DNA from: Chitinophagaceae bacterium
GTDB taxonomy: Bacteria; Bacteroidota; Bacteroidia; Chitinophagales; Chitinophagaceae
NCBI GenBank assembly: GCA_004028765.1
Contig: SAIX01000049.1
Location: 22,765-86,764 of the forward strand
Direction of reading: 5' to 3'
Length of the DNA: 64,000 nucleotides
The translations under genes were made by a program, and so were the position numbers. The notes beneath the pieces were generated by a model, which was not told the origin of the DNA, did not search any database, and saw only the letters and a program-made list of their open reading frames with translations. Of the stretch, positions 25,625 through 35,265 are shown in pieces; the first letter of the stretch is position 1; each line of letters begins with the position of its first letter.

Positions 25625-25845
25625 AAATGAATATTGAATATCGAACAAGGAATCATGAATGATGAAAGGAACAGAGGAAATGAACCCCTTTTTACCCCTT
25701 TCACTTTTTTAACCACCCTTTGTGAACCTTCATGACTTTGCGGTGAAATTGGTGAATGGTGAGTTGTGAGTGGTGAGTATGTTCAAACAAACCTCTGCCA
25801 ATAAACAAGTAAACCAATAAACTAATAAACCAACCCCGCTAAGCT
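25622..25845 (+). repeat. Composite dispersed repeat (order a-b-c-d-f)
   Basis: From left to right: word a (GAATATTGAATATCGAACAA, GGAACAGAGGAAATGAACCC), word b-like (CCCTTTCACTTTTTTAACCA), word c (CATGACTTTGCGGTGAAATT), word d (GTGAATGGTGAGTTGTGAGT), then f (CCAATAAACAAGTAAACCAA). It fills the gap between the cupin gene and the Fe-S protein gene, overlapping the start of one and the stop of the other. Confidence 0.82.
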
Positions 25846-27149
25846 TCCGCTGCCCACTTGTCGCGTTCATCGGGTGAAAATTTCCAGGGCGCAAAATTGT
25901 TTTCGATATTACTAAAAGTACTGTTCCATTCCTGCGGTGCATTGCTTTCTTCCATAATCAGCGACCGGCGTAACTCGGTAATGATATCCAACGGCGAAAT
26001 ACTGACAGGGCAGGCTTCTACGCAGGCATTGCAGGTGGTGCAGGCCCTCAGCTCTTCCACGCTGATATAATCATGCAGCAATGATTTATTATCGGCAATA
26101 AAGGTTTTATTCGTATTGATATTTTTTCCCACTTCTTCCAGCCTGTCGCGTGTTGCCATCATGATTTTTCTCGGGCTCAATTTTTTCCCGGTAAGGTTTG
26201 CCGGGCAGGAAGCGGTGCAACGCCCGCATTCGGTGCAGCTATAGGCATCGAGCAGGTTTTTCCAGCTCAGTTCAAAAATATCTTTGGCGCCAAAATGAGC
26301 AGGCAGCACAGCATCGGCAGGGGCCGTTTCGGGCTGCATCGCATACAACACTTCTTTTTGTACCGAAGGCATATTGTGCATTTTGCCCGGCAGTTCCAGT
26401 CTGGCATAATACGCATTGGGGAAAGCAAGCAGGATATGCAGGTGCTTGGAATAGGGCAGGTAATTGAGAAAAGCAAAGATCCCCGCAATATGCAGCCACC
26501 AGCAGCTTCTTTCAAGGACGATCAACGATTGTTCGCTCATGCCGCTGAGTAACGGGCTGATAAACGACGAAATCGCAAACACCCCTGTATGCAGATAATG
26601 TTCATTTCCCTTTGCTTGTAAAACCTGGTCGGCCGCATTCATCGTTAGGAATAAGGACATCAGAACGATTTCCGTTAAAAGAATATAATTCGCATCGCTG
26701 CGGGGCCATCCATCAAGGTCGCGGCTGAGGAAACGTTTCAGCCTGAGTAAATTTCTGCGGACCAGGAAAATGATACAAACCAGGATCACTCCCGCAGCCA
26801 GCCATTCAAATGCATTGATAAGTATTGTATAAAGATTGCCCAGCGGGGTTGCAAACAGCCTGTGTTTACCCGTAAGTCCATCGAGAACGATCTCAAGCAC
26901 TTCAATGTTGATGATGACAAAACCGGCATATATCACAAGATGCATCATAGCCACCAAAGGGTTCTTGAACATTTTTTTCTGTCCAAGTGCCAGCAGCAAT
27001 AAGTTCCTCCATCTTGCCCCGCTGTTCCCGCTGATTTCTTCTTCTTTTCCCAGCAGGATATTTCTCCTGATCTCTCCGGCTTTTCGGGTAAATAACCAGG
27101 TTCCGAATGCGGTAAGCGCGATAAACAATACCTGTTGTAAGTAATGCAT
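25839..27149 (-). CDS. Membrane-anchored 4Fe-4S dicluster oxidoreductase subunit
   Basis: 436 residues. The N-terminal half has about five or six hydrophobic segments (residues about 5-20, 66-90, 105-130, 155-175, 195-225). The C-terminal half carries two 4Fe-4S motifs, CTECGRCTASCPA and CTTCNACVEACPV. This pairs in other Bacteroidota with the CCG-domain protein, here found at 23452-24231. Predicted to pass electrons between a membrane quinone pool and a soluble partner. Specific reaction unknown. Confidence 0.88.
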   Translation of the reverse strand: MHYLQQVLFIALTAFGTWLFTRKAGEIRRNILLGKEEEISGNSGARWRNLLLLALGQKKMFKNPLVAMMHLVIYAGFVIINIEVLEIVLDGLTGKHRLFATPLGNLYTILINAFEWLAAGVILVCIIFLVRRNLLRLKRFLSRDLDGWPRSDANYILLTEIVLMSLFLTMNAADQVLQAKGNEHYLHTGVFAISSFISPLLSGMSEQSLIVLERSCWWLHIAGIFAFLNYLPYSKHLHILLAFPNAYYARLELPGKMHNMPSVQKEVLYAMQPETAPADAVLPAHFGAKDIFELSWKNLLDAYSCTECGRCTASCPANLTGKKLSPRKIMMATRDRLEEVGKNINTNKTFIADNKSLLHDYISVEELRACTTCNACVEACPVSISPLDIITELRRSLIMEESNAPQEWNSTFSNIENNFAPWKFSPDERDKWAAEA

Positions 27150-27199
27150 ATACTAAACTTAGGTTGCTAAGGTAACAGTTTTCTCTGCTGCAAAAGGGA

Positions 27200-27230
27200 T
27201 TGTGGAATGGTTTTATTGTTGTTACATTTG
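27200..27230 (+). promoter_or_regulatory. Bacteroidota-type promoter of the phosphoribosyltransferase gene
   Basis: TTG (27200-27202), 20-base spacer, TACATTTG (27223-27230), which fits TAnnTTTG exactly. The start codon follows 18 bases later. Confidence 0.55.
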
Positions 27231-27248
27231 GTATTCAATTAGTGAAGG

Positions 27249-27749
27249 ATGGGCGAAAAAAATTATATCCTTACCCGGGAAGAAATCAGTCAGAAACTGG
27301 AACGGATGGCGCTGGAACTGGCCGAATCACTTGCAGAAGATGCATTGCCGGTGGTACTCATCGGGGTGCGTGGCAGTGGAACAGTGATTGCCGATAAGAT
27401 CGCTGCATCACTCAGGAAATATGTGAACAGACCTGTATCCGTGATATCCGTCGATCTCGACAAACACCATCCTGTTTCTGTTGAATTGTCTGATGCGGTA
27501 GACCTCAATCATCTCCACGTAGTGGTTACCGATGATGTTACCAACAGCGGCCGCACTTTATTATATGCGTTGAAACCTTTGCTTTCTTTTCATCCGCGCA
27601 GCATCCGTACATTGGTACTGGTGGAACGGATGCACAAACGTTACCCGGTAAAACCCGATTATGTGGGCCTATCCGTTGCCACCACTTTGCAGGAACATAT
27701 ACAGGTGGAAGTGGAACAGGGAGAGGTAACCGGTGCCTATATTATCTGA
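27249..27749 (+). CDS. PyrR-like phosphoribosyltransferase
   Basis: 166 residues, type I PRTase fold. The PRPP-binding motif is VVVTDDVTNSGRTLLYAL near residues 93-110, preceded by the hood-type strand LIGVRGSGTVIADKIA. Length and sequence style resemble PyrR, which binds pyrimidine nucleotides or salvages uracil in other bacteria. RNA-attenuator control by PyrR is known mainly in Firmicutes; a regulatory role here is not shown. Alternatively a purine or uracil PRTase. The gene stands alone between a divergent Fe-S gene and phosphohexomutase. Confidence 0.82.
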   Translation: MGEKNYILTREEISQKLERMALELAESLAEDALPVVLIGVRGSGTVIADKIAASLRKYVNRPVSVISVDLDKHHPVSVELSDAVDLNHLHVVVTDDVTNSGRTLLYALKPLLSFHPRSIRTLVLVERMHKRYPVKPDYVGLSVATTLQEHIQVEVEQGEVTGAYII

Positions 27750-27822
27750 GTAACCAATCCTCCGTTATTTGCTGAATAATACCTAAACTTGTAGAAACAC
27801 TTACCAACCAAATTATTTGAAT

Positions 27823-29550
27823 ATGGATGCTGCCATTCAGGAAAAGATCAACCTATGGCTTACCGGAGCCTATGATGCCGATACCAAAGCTGTCATCAGC
27901 AAACTGCAACAGGAAAACCGGGATGAACTTGCAGATGCTTTTTACCGCAATCTCGAATTCGGAACCGGGGGCTTGCGCGGGATCATGGGTGTGGGAACCA
28001 ACCGGATGAATAAATATACTGTGGGGATGGCCACACAGGGCTTTGCCAATTACCTCTTGAAAACCTATGGCTCAGAAGAGATCAGCGTTGCCATTGCACA
28101 CGACAGCCGTAATAACAGCCGCTTTTTTGCCGAAACAACTGCCAATGTATTTGCAGCAAATGGTATCAAAGTATATCTCTTTGAAGCGCTGCGCCCTACA
28201 CCCGAACTCAGTTTCGCCATCCGCAAACTGAATTGCAAAGCCGGTGTGGTTTGTACAGCATCACACAATCCCAAAGAATACAACGGGTACAAAGCTTACT
28301 GGAATGATGGCGGGCAACTGGTGCCGCCGCACGATAAAAATGTAATAAAAGAAGTGGAAGCCATTACCAGCGTGGCTGAAGTGAAATGGGAGGGAGGCGC
28401 TGCCAATATCACCCTTATCGGTAAGGAGATCGATGAAGCGTATATGGATATGGTGAAAGAGCTAAGTGTATATCCGGATGTGATCGAAAAACAAAAAGAC
28501 CTCAAGATCGTATACACACCTATTCATGGAACAGGGATCATGCTGGTACCCGAAGTGCTGAAACGTTTTGGTTTTACCAATGTTACGGTGGTGGAAGAAC
28601 AGGCTACGCCCGATGGTAATTTTCCAACCGTGAATTACCCGAACCCGGAAGAAAGTGAAACGATGAGCATCGGCCTGAAAAAAGCAAAAGAACTCGATGC
28701 GGATATTTTACTGGGTACCGATCCTGATGCCGACCGTGTGGGCATCGGTGTGAAAAACCATAAAGGCGAATGGGTACTGATGAACGGGAACCAGACCGCT
28801 GTACTTGCTTTCAGTTATATGATGGAAGCCCGAAAGGCCAAAGGTATCGCGCAGCCGAATGATATGGTGATCACCACCATCGTTACCACCGAAATGATCA
28901 ATGAAGTGGCGAAACAGAATGAAGTGGCCTGTTATAATGTATTGACCGGTTTTAAATGGATCGCCGAAAAGATCAAAGAACTCGACGGTCAGAAAAACTA
29001 TGTGATCGGCGGGGAAGAAAGTTTTGGACTGATGATCGGTAATAAGATCCGCGATAAGGATGCCGTTAGTGCTGTGGCACTTCTCTGCGAAATGGCCGCT
29101 TATGAAAAGAACCAGGGGAGGTCATTGTTTGATAAAATGATCGATCTCTATGTGAAATATGGTTTTTATTATGAGAACCTGATCAGCATTACCAAAAAAG
29201 GCATGAACGGCCAGAAAGAGATCGCAGAAATGATGGAAAGTTACCGCAGCAATCCCCCGAAAACGATTGCCGGCGCTGCCGTTACTGCTTTACTCGATTA
29301 TGAACTGCAGAAAGGCACAAATCTCACCACGGGCGAAACCTGGAAGATAGAATTGCCTAAGAGCAATGTGCTTCAGTTTATCACTGCCGATGGTACAAAG
29401 ATTTCTGCCCGCCCTTCAGGAACAGAACCCAAGATCAAATTCTATTTCAGCGTAAATACCAAACTGGCAAATAAGGCAGATTTTGATGCCACATACGCCA
29501 TACTCGCAAACAGGATCAGCCAGATCATCGCTGATATGCAGCTGAAATAA
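27823..29550 (+). CDS. Phosphoglucomutase/phosphomannomutase-type phosphohexomutase
   Basis: 575 residues from the ATG at 27823 (a TTG two codons earlier was not preferred). Alpha-D-phosphohexomutase with four domains: catalytic phosphoserine loop VCTASHNPKEYNGYK near residue 145, the metal loop DPDADRVG near residue 302, the sugar-binding loop GGEESFG near residue 400 and the phosphate loop RPSGTEPKIKFYF near residue 525. The length and motif context match bacterial PgmB/PgcA-like enzymes that interconvert hexose 1- and 6-phosphates. A strong hairpin follows the stop. Confidence 0.94.
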   Translation: MDAAIQEKINLWLTGAYDADTKAVISKLQQENRDELADAFYRNLEFGTGGLRGIMGVGTNRMNKYTVGMATQGFANYLLKTYGSEEISVAIAHDSRNNSRFFAETTANVFAANGIKVYLFEALRPTPELSFAIRKLNCKAGVVCTASHNPKEYNGYKAYWNDGGQLVPPHDKNVIKEVEAITSVAEVKWEGGAANITLIGKEIDEAYMDMVKELSVYPDVIEKQKDLKIVYTPIHGTGIMLVPEVLKRFGFTNVTVVEEQATPDGNFPTVNYPNPEESETMSIGLKKAKELDADILLGTDPDADRVGIGVKNHKGEWVLMNGNQTAVLAFSYMMEARKAKGIAQPNDMVITTIVTTEMINEVAKQNEVACYNVLTGFKWIAEKIKELDGQKNYVIGGEESFGLMIGNKIRDKDAVSAVALLCEMAAYEKNQGRSLFDKMIDLYVKYGFYYENLISITKKGMNGQKEIAEMMESYRSNPPKTIAGAAVTALLDYELQKGTNLTTGETWKIELPKSNVLQFITADGTKISARPSGTEPKIKFYFSVNTKLANKADFDATYAILANRISQIIADMQLK

Positions 29551-29560
29551 AATATTTCCC

Positions 29561-29593
29561 GCAGCAGGCAGTTGGTGTAAAACTGCCTGCTGC
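29561..29593 (+). terminator. Terminator-like hairpin after the phosphohexomutase gene
   Basis: Perfect 13-bp stem GCAGCAGGCAGTT (29561-29573) and AACTGCCTGCTGC (29581-29593) with a 7-base loop. It is followed by ATTTGTGGAATATTTTTT, a weak and discontinuous T tract. Confidence 0.75.
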
Positions 29594-29684
29594 ATTTGTG
29601 GAATATTTTTTCTGCTTCAATTTCTTTTCACATACCCGCAATGCTTTCCGCAGCAAGCAGTTCTTACTGTATATTCGTACAGCT

Positions 29685-30341
29685 ATGAGAAAGTATGAAG
29701 ATACCTACCAGCACAAAGGGTTGCGCCGGCAACTGGTGAACCTGCTCCGCGAAAAAGGTATCAGTGATGAAGCTGTGCTCGAAGCCATCAACACCATTCC
29801 CCGGCATTATTTTCTCGACTCTGCTTTTGATAAGATTGCGTACGAAGACAGGGCCTTTGCCATTGCAGCGGGGCAAACCATTTCACAACCCTATACAGTT
29901 GCCTACCAGACACAGTTATTACAGCTGAAGAAAAACGACAAAGTGCTCGAGATCGGTACCGGAAGTGTATACCAGGCCACAATACTGGCAGAAATCGGTG
30001 CAAGGGTTTACACGATCGAGCGGCAGAAAAAATTATACGAGCTGCAGAAGGATTATTATTTCAAAAAAAAATACCCCAATATCAAATTCTTTTTCGGAGA
30101 CGGTTTTGAAGGTCTTCCCACGTTTGCGCCATTCGATAAAGTAATCATCACCGCAGCAGCACCGTTTATTCCGCCAAAACTGGTACAGCAGTTACGCCCC
30201 GGCGGCATGATGGTGATACCGGTTGATGAAGGCGATAACCAGCGTATGCTCCGTATCACCAAAAAGGAAGATGGTTCTTACGCAGAAGAATCCTTTGAAA
30301 AATTCTCATTTGTTCCCATGCTTACGGGTAAAAACCATTAA
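29685..30341 (+). CDS. pcm: Protein-L-isoaspartate O-methyltransferase
   Basis: 218 residues from the ATG at 29685, where family similarity begins (MRKYEDTYQHKGLRRQLVNL). SAM-dependent repair of isoaspartyl residues. Markers: YFLDSAFDKIAYEDRAF, AGQTISQPYTVAYQTQLL and the SAM-binding motif VLEIGTGSVYQATILAE, where Val replaces the Gly normally seen after Ser (GTGSGY), and KVIITAAAPFIPPKLVQQL near the end. All other features look intact, so the protein is likely active. Confidence 0.92.
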   Translation: MRKYEDTYQHKGLRRQLVNLLREKGISDEAVLEAINTIPRHYFLDSAFDKIAYEDRAFAIAAGQTISQPYTVAYQTQLLQLKKNDKVLEIGTGSVYQATILAEIGARVYTIERQKKLYELQKDYYFKKKYPNIKFFFGDGFEGLPTFAPFDKVIITAAAPFIPPKLVQQLRPGGMMVIPVDEGDNQRMLRITKKEDGSYAEESFEKFSFVPMLTGKNH

Positions 30342-30372
30342 TGGGTAAAGGTTTCCTACATTCGGGATATCA

Positions 30373-31557
30373 ATGAAAAAGCCCCGTTCTGTCTCATTTA
30401 TTTTAACACTGATCGTGATTGCACAGTTTGCCTGCACCTCCTTATGGTTTGCAGGCAATGCCGTTGTAAACGACCTTGTGCAACGGTTTTCTTTAAGCAG
30501 TGCTGCTGCAGGGCATATCACATCAACCGTACAGTTTGGTTTTATCGGTGGTACGCTTGTATTTGCTTTATTGGGTATTGCCGACAGGTTTTCTCCCTCA
30601 CGTATCTTTTTTTGTTGTGCGATGCTGGCAGCAGCCATCAACCTGTCCTTGTTTTTGATCGATGATTATAAGATGGTCATGATCACAAGGGCCTGTACCG
30701 GATTCCTGCTGGCTGGTATTTACCCGGTTGGGATGAAAATTGCAGCCGACCATCATGAAAAAGGGTTGGGCAAGGCGCTTGGCTGGCTGGTGGGTGCATT
30801 GGTATTGGGTACGGCATTCCCGCACCTGGTGCATGTATTTACAAAATCACTTTCCTGGCAATGGGTGATCGCGATTTGTTCTTTGTTATCTGCAACCGGT
30901 GGGGTGCTGGTTTTATTACTGGTCCCCGACGGACCATTCCGTACGAAGGCAACCGCTTTTTATCCTGCAAGAATGATCTGGTTATTTACAAAAGCAGGTT
31001 TCCGCCATGCAGCGTTTGGCTATTTTGGCCATATGTGGGAGTTATACAGTTTCTGGGCCTTTGTTCCTTTTATTCTTCAAAGCTGGGCCGATCAGCATGT
31101 AACAGTGTTACCGCTGAGTTTACTGGCTTTTATTGTTATTGCAATGGGTACCCCTGCCTGCATCATCGGCGGATTTCTTTCGCAGAAATATGGAAGCGCT
31201 AAAACGGCGTTCACCGCTTTGAGCATATCCGGTCTTTGTTGTGTGCTGTCTCCGTTTTTATTCGGCCTCCCTTTTTTTCTTTTTCTTTTCTTTTTGCTGA
31301 TCTGGGGTATGGCTGTGATCACCGACTCGCCGCAGTTTTCGACCCTGGTGGCACAGTCGATCCCTGCTGAAATAAGAGGCACCGCACTTACCATTACCAA
31401 TTCGATAGGTTTCGCTATCACGATCCTGAGTATTGAAACGATCAATTCCCTTCGCTCCATCGTTGACCCGAAATATCTCTGTCTTTTCCTCGCAATAGGG
31501 CCGCTAATTGGGTTACTGTCGATGCGCAGGCTACGGGAATTACGAATTAGAAATTAA
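30373..31557 (+). CDS. Major facilitator superfamily transporter
   Basis: 394 residues with about 11-12 hydrophobic segments spread over the length. There is an MFS loop motif in VFALLGIADRFSPSRIFF after helix 2, and two six-helix halves separated near residue 195. It resembles CynX/NimT- or nitrate-type small carriers, but the substrate is not readable. The C-terminal codons ELRIRN and the stop derive from AATTACGAATTAGAAATTAA, which matches the dispersed repeat words. Confidence 0.86.
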   Translation: MKKPRSVSFILTLIVIAQFACTSLWFAGNAVVNDLVQRFSLSSAAAGHITSTVQFGFIGGTLVFALLGIADRFSPSRIFFCCAMLAAAINLSLFLIDDYKMVMITRACTGFLLAGIYPVGMKIAADHHEKGLGKALGWLVGALVLGTAFPHLVHVFTKSLSWQWVIAICSLLSATGGVLVLLLVPDGPFRTKATAFYPARMIWLFTKAGFRHAAFGYFGHMWELYSFWAFVPFILQSWADQHVTVLPLSLLAFIVIAMGTPACIIGGFLSQKYGSAKTAFTALSISGLCCVLSPFLFGLPFFLFLFFLLIWGMAVITDSPQFSTLVAQSIPAEIRGTALTITNSIGFAITILSIETINSLRSIVDPKYLCLFLAIGPLIGLLSMRRLRELRIRN

Positions 31558-31766
31558 GAATGAAGAATGAAGAGTTGGGTTCATATTCCTGTTTCTTTTT
31601 TGTGAGGATGCATTCATTTGGATCCAAGTTCATTTCGCAATACCCTGCCTGTTAAATATGGGCGCCACTGAAAAAGAAAAGCCGCCCAACAGAGCAGCTT
31701 TTATAAATGTAGAATGCAGAATTAGGAATGATGAATTAACTCCTAATCCTACATTCCTAATTCTTA
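31535..31766. repeat. Repeat region between MFS and outer-membrane protein genes, with inverted pair of word h
   Basis: GGAATTACGAATTAGAAATT continues into AAGAATGAAGAATGAAGAG. Nearer the other gene AGAATTAGGAATG (31718-31730) is the exact reverse complement of CATTCCTAATTCT (31752-31764). Both neighbours converge, and each takes its stop codon from repeat sequence. 31601-31700 shows nothing recognisable. Confidence 0.75.
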
Positions 31767-34451
31767 TTGTTGTATCATATCCATACCGCCACCCTGTTCG
31801 GCTTTTGTATTCTTCCGTTTGAAAAGGGTAGCATCGAATTTACCAAAGCGATAGCTGAAGTTCAGGCGAACGATCTGCTGATCCCTTCTTCTTTCACTGG
31901 TTTGGGTAAAGTAGGTACTTTCCGAATAGGATTTGAATACCTGCGTACGGAAAATATCATTCACGCTCAGTGTTAATGAACCACTCTGACCATTCTTCCA
32001 GGTCCAGTCTTTGCGGACAGCAAGGTCAACCCCGTAGCGCGGCAGGTTATATCCCTGCGAAGTGGTTTGCGGACCACCCCACATCATACCACCACCGCCA
32101 CCGCCGCGACCCATACCACCGCCGCCACCACCGGAATTGGCAGGCAATACTGATTTAGCCTGGTAGTCGCCGCTCAGTTGCACAGACCATCCTTTGGCTA
32201 CTTTAAAGTTATTGTTCACTTTTCCGAACCAGCTTAACAGCGAGTTGCTGAGGCTTTGGCCGGGAACCGTGGCAGTGATCTGGGAGTTGAAAAGGTTCAC
32301 GTTCACAGTAAAATCCCACCATTTGGCCAGCGGCATTTTATTTGTCAGTTCCAACCCGAAAGATGAACTGTAATCAGCATTGATATAGGTATTGAAATAA
32401 GCACTGTCGCCGCTTGTCAAACCGTTTTTATCACGATATACATAACGGGTGATCAGATCTGTCGTATGCTTGTAATAAACCGTAGCGAGGAAGTTGGCAC
32501 CCCGGGTATATGAATTGCTGTAGGATACTTCAAATGAATTGGTGAATTCGGGCTTCAGTCCGGCATTACCGATATTGATATTCTGCGGATCTGAATAATC
32601 CGGGAAAGGCATCAACTGGAAAAAGTTCGGACGGTTTACACGACGTGAATAGTTCAACTGGAAATCCTGTTTGTCATCAATTTTATAAGTTACAAACGCA
32701 CTTGGGAAAAGACTCAGCGGATATTTCACCGTAAAGTTGGCTGAATCCAGTCCTTTGCTGTTGAGCAGGGTACCGGTATAATTCGAACTTTCTGCACGCA
32801 GGCCAACCTGGTAACTCCATTTCTTTACTTTAAAGCTGTAAGTAAGATATGCAGCAGATACCTGGTCGTTGAATTTGTATTTGTTACTGATCAATGGCAC
32901 CAGTACATAGCTGCTGGTGGTATAATCGTACCGGTACTGGTCGCTGAGGTTGCTGAAATCACGGATTGCTGTACGCAAACCGGCTTCGAGTTTCATATCA
33001 TCCGTGATCGGGTTTTCATAATCCGCCTGCAGGGTATAATTCTTTGTTGAACCGCTGCCAATGGTTTGCTGCAACAAAGCCTGGCCCTTGGTACTTCCGT
33101 TCGTGTTATAGGTTTGCGTACCGATCGTGGAATTATTTTCGTTGTTGCTGGAGTTATAGTTGAAATCGGCAGAGATGTTATGACCGTTCTTTTCAAAATT
33201 GTGTTTAAAGCTCACCTGTGTTCCTGCATTGCGCATCATTGCATGGCTCATGGTAGAGATATTATTGTACGAGGTGAATACACTTTTGATGGTTGAATCC
33301 ACTTTTTGCGTCTGGTCATTATCAAACTGGCCACGCATAAAATTACCGGCGAGTGAAAGGGTGTTCCGGTTATCGAGGAAGATATCAAGGCCTCCACGGA
33401 AAAATCCGAAATAGCCGGTGTTCACACCATGACTGGTATTATACACCTGGCTTGGGGTGCTTAATAAATTATTACGATCGGTGATCCCGTCTGAAATCGA
33501 TTTTCTTTCATTGAAGTTCCCACTGAGGGAAAAGTTGATTTTCTGCTGGCGTACGTTCAGGTCGCCACCGAGGTTCAGTTTCCCTCGGGAATCGATGCCG
33601 GTACGGATACCGCCATTATAACCTACTTTCTTATTTTTCTTCAACACGATATTCAGGATACCGGCATTGCCACCCGATGCATCATATTTGGCAGAAGGGT
33701 TGGTGATGATCTCCACTTTGTCGATGATATCCGCAGGGATCTGGTCGAGCGTTAAAGTGGTGGGGCGGTTGTCAATAAAAATAGTAGGTGAAGCGTTGCG
33801 GAGGGTCACATTTCCATCAATATCCACATTCAGAGAAGGGATGCTCTTCATGATCTCCGTTGCAGTTTGACCGGTGCTCGTCAGGTTCTTGTCTACATTG
33901 AACACTTTCCGGTCGATACCGAGTTCCAGTTGTGGTTTCGAAGATGAGGTCACGGTTACATTGCCGAGGTTTGTGGCATCTTCTTCCATTTTAATATTAC
34001 CAAGGTCTTTATCTGCCATCGAAAGCATCTGCTGCATCATCGCGCTTCCACCCCCGGATGCATTGGCAGCACCTCCCTGGGGCATTTTGATCCCGAAGTT
34101 GATCTGTTTGTCAATCGTTTTATAACCTAAAGCACTGGCTTTCAGTTTAAAATTCCCGAAAACAGGCAGGTTGTCGAAGCTGAAATTGCCATTTGCCTTG
34201 GTGATCTGGGTATTCAGGATCACTTCTTTCATTTTTTTGGCAGCCGTATCAAACTTGTTACCAACGAGTTGTACAGTTACAGCTTCCAGGCCTTTGTTGG
34301 TTTTGCTGTCTACCAGCTTCCCGTAAAAATGGCCGATATTCATATTCTGGCTATTCGCGCCGCCCATTCCGCCGCGCATGCCACCGGGCATCTGGGCTGA
34401 AAGGCTAAGGGTTAGCAGTACGAGGGAACAGAACAAAAGGGATTTTCTCAT
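31764..34451 (-). CDS. Large outer-membrane beta-barrel protein with carboxypeptidase-regulatory and plug domains
   Basis: 895 residues: signal peptide (LLTLSLSAQ), Gly/Met-rich start, a carboxypeptidase-regulatory domain (GKLVDSKTNKGLEAVTVQLV), a plug with IMKSIPSLNVDIDGNVTLRN and VEIITNPSAKYDASGGNAGI, then the C-terminal barrel. An insertion rich in Gly (SGGGGGGMGRGGGGGGMMWG) sits near residue 770 within an otherwise normal barrel. Same family as the 818-residue protein at 20004-22460, but not adjacent. Likely a surface receptor or secretion-related barrel. Confidence 0.9.
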   Translation of the reverse strand: MRKSLLFCSLVLLTLSLSAQMPGGMRGGMGGANSQNMNIGHFYGKLVDSKTNKGLEAVTVQLVGNKFDTAAKKMKEVILNTQITKANGNFSFDNLPVFGNFKLKASALGYKTIDKQINFGIKMPQGGAANASGGGSAMMQQMLSMADKDLGNIKMEEDATNLGNVTVTSSSKPQLELGIDRKVFNVDKNLTSTGQTATEIMKSIPSLNVDIDGNVTLRNASPTIFIDNRPTTLTLDQIPADIIDKVEIITNPSAKYDASGGNAGILNIVLKKNKKVGYNGGIRTGIDSRGKLNLGGDLNVRQQKINFSLSGNFNERKSISDGITDRNNLLSTPSQVYNTSHGVNTGYFGFFRGGLDIFLDNRNTLSLAGNFMRGQFDNDQTQKVDSTIKSVFTSYNNISTMSHAMMRNAGTQVSFKHNFEKNGHNISADFNYNSSNNENNSTIGTQTYNTNGSTKGQALLQQTIGSGSTKNYTLQADYENPITDDMKLEAGLRTAIRDFSNLSDQYRYDYTTSSYVLVPLISNKYKFNDQVSAAYLTYSFKVKKWSYQVGLRAESSNYTGTLLNSKGLDSANFTVKYPLSLFPSAFVTYKIDDKQDFQLNYSRRVNRPNFFQLMPFPDYSDPQNINIGNAGLKPEFTNSFEVSYSNSYTRGANFLATVYYKHTTDLITRYVYRDKNGLTSGDSAYFNTYINADYSSSFGLELTNKMPLAKWWDFTVNVNLFNSQITATVPGQSLSNSLLSWFGKVNNNFKVAKGWSVQLSGDYQAKSVLPANSGGGGGGMGRGGGGGGMMWGGPQTTSQGYNLPRYGVDLAVRKDWTWKNGQSGSLTLSVNDIFRTQVFKSYSESTYFTQTSERRRDQQIVRLNFSYRFGKFDATLFKRKNTKAEQGGGMDMIQQ

Positions 34452-34612
34452 GACTTTATTTACTTATGTATGTTTTGCAAAGTTGCATTAGCGGCTGATG
34501 AACTGCATTTTTCATTACACCAGCGGTAATATGACAATTTCGAGTGGACAAAGTTGGAAAATGGGGGGTAGATTTACCTTTTTTGTCGGTGACGGCCCTG
34601 AATCATCGGTGA

Positions 34613-35212
34613 TTATAGCGAACTGATGATGATCTGGAGCAGGCCGATCAGGAATCCCAGCACCCCGCCGATGATCTCCACAAAACGGAATTCCTTCGAC
34701 ATGATGCCGTTCAATATCTCTTCCAGCTTATCCGATGAAAAGCCGGCCACTTTTTCCACCACGATCTTTTCCAGGTCCAGTTCTCCCTGCAGGCTGCCCA
34801 TATACCGTTGCATGATCAACGGGAAAAGCTGTTCTAGTTCCGCGGTGAATACGGATTTTAGCTGACCAATTGTTTTATCACCGATAAACATGCTGATCAC
34901 GGGCATCTGTTCGGCGAGTTTTACACGGAGAAACTGGTCGATATGCCCCTCAATCTGCGGCATCAGTTTTTTTACGTTCTCCGGGTTGGTGATCTTTTCC
35001 TCGATATCACGGAACGACAATAACTGTTCGCTTACCAGTTTTCCCAGTTTTTCAGCGAATTGCCGCTGTCTTTTCGGGAAAATACCCTGGAAGGTGAATC
35101 CCAGTATTTTTTTAGGTTCTCTCGGGTGAAACAGCATTTTTATCGCGATCCAGTTGGTGAACCAGCCGATAAATGCCGAAATAAAGGGGATCAGCCATAA
35201 ACCCATACGCAT
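34613..35212 (-). CDS. DUF445 membrane protein
   Basis: 199 residues with hydrophobic ends (MGLWLIPFISAFIGWFTNWI and ILGGVLGFLIGLLQIII) and a helical centre, the DUF445 arrangement. The WIAIKMLFHPREPKKILGFT segment right after the first membrane helix is diagnostic. Members are probably envelope proteins; the function is unknown. The first ATG at 35212 keeps the N-terminal MRMG start. Encoded just downstream of tRNA-His and its terminator. Confidence 0.86.
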   Translation of the reverse strand: MRMGLWLIPFISAFIGWFTNWIAIKMLFHPREPKKILGFTFQGIFPKRQRQFAEKLGKLVSEQLLSFRDIEEKITNPENVKKLMPQIEGHIDQFLRVKLAEQMPVISMFIGDKTIGQLKSVFTAELEQLFPLIMQRYMGSLQGELDLEKIVVEKVAGFSSDKLEEILNGIMSKEFRFVEIIGGVLGFLIGLLQIIISSL

Positions 35213-35224
35213 GTCATTAAATTT

Positions 35225-35260
35225 AAAAACCTATCCCGCTCTACATGCAGGATAGGTTTT
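35225..35260 (-). terminator. Intrinsic terminator of tRNA-His
   Basis: Stem AAAACCTATCC (35226-35236) with GGATAGGTTTT (35250-35260), perfect 11 bp, 13-base loop. On the minus strand it lies 5 bases after the tRNA 3' end and is followed by TTTTTAAAT. Confidence 0.8.
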
Positions 35261-35265
35261 AAGCG

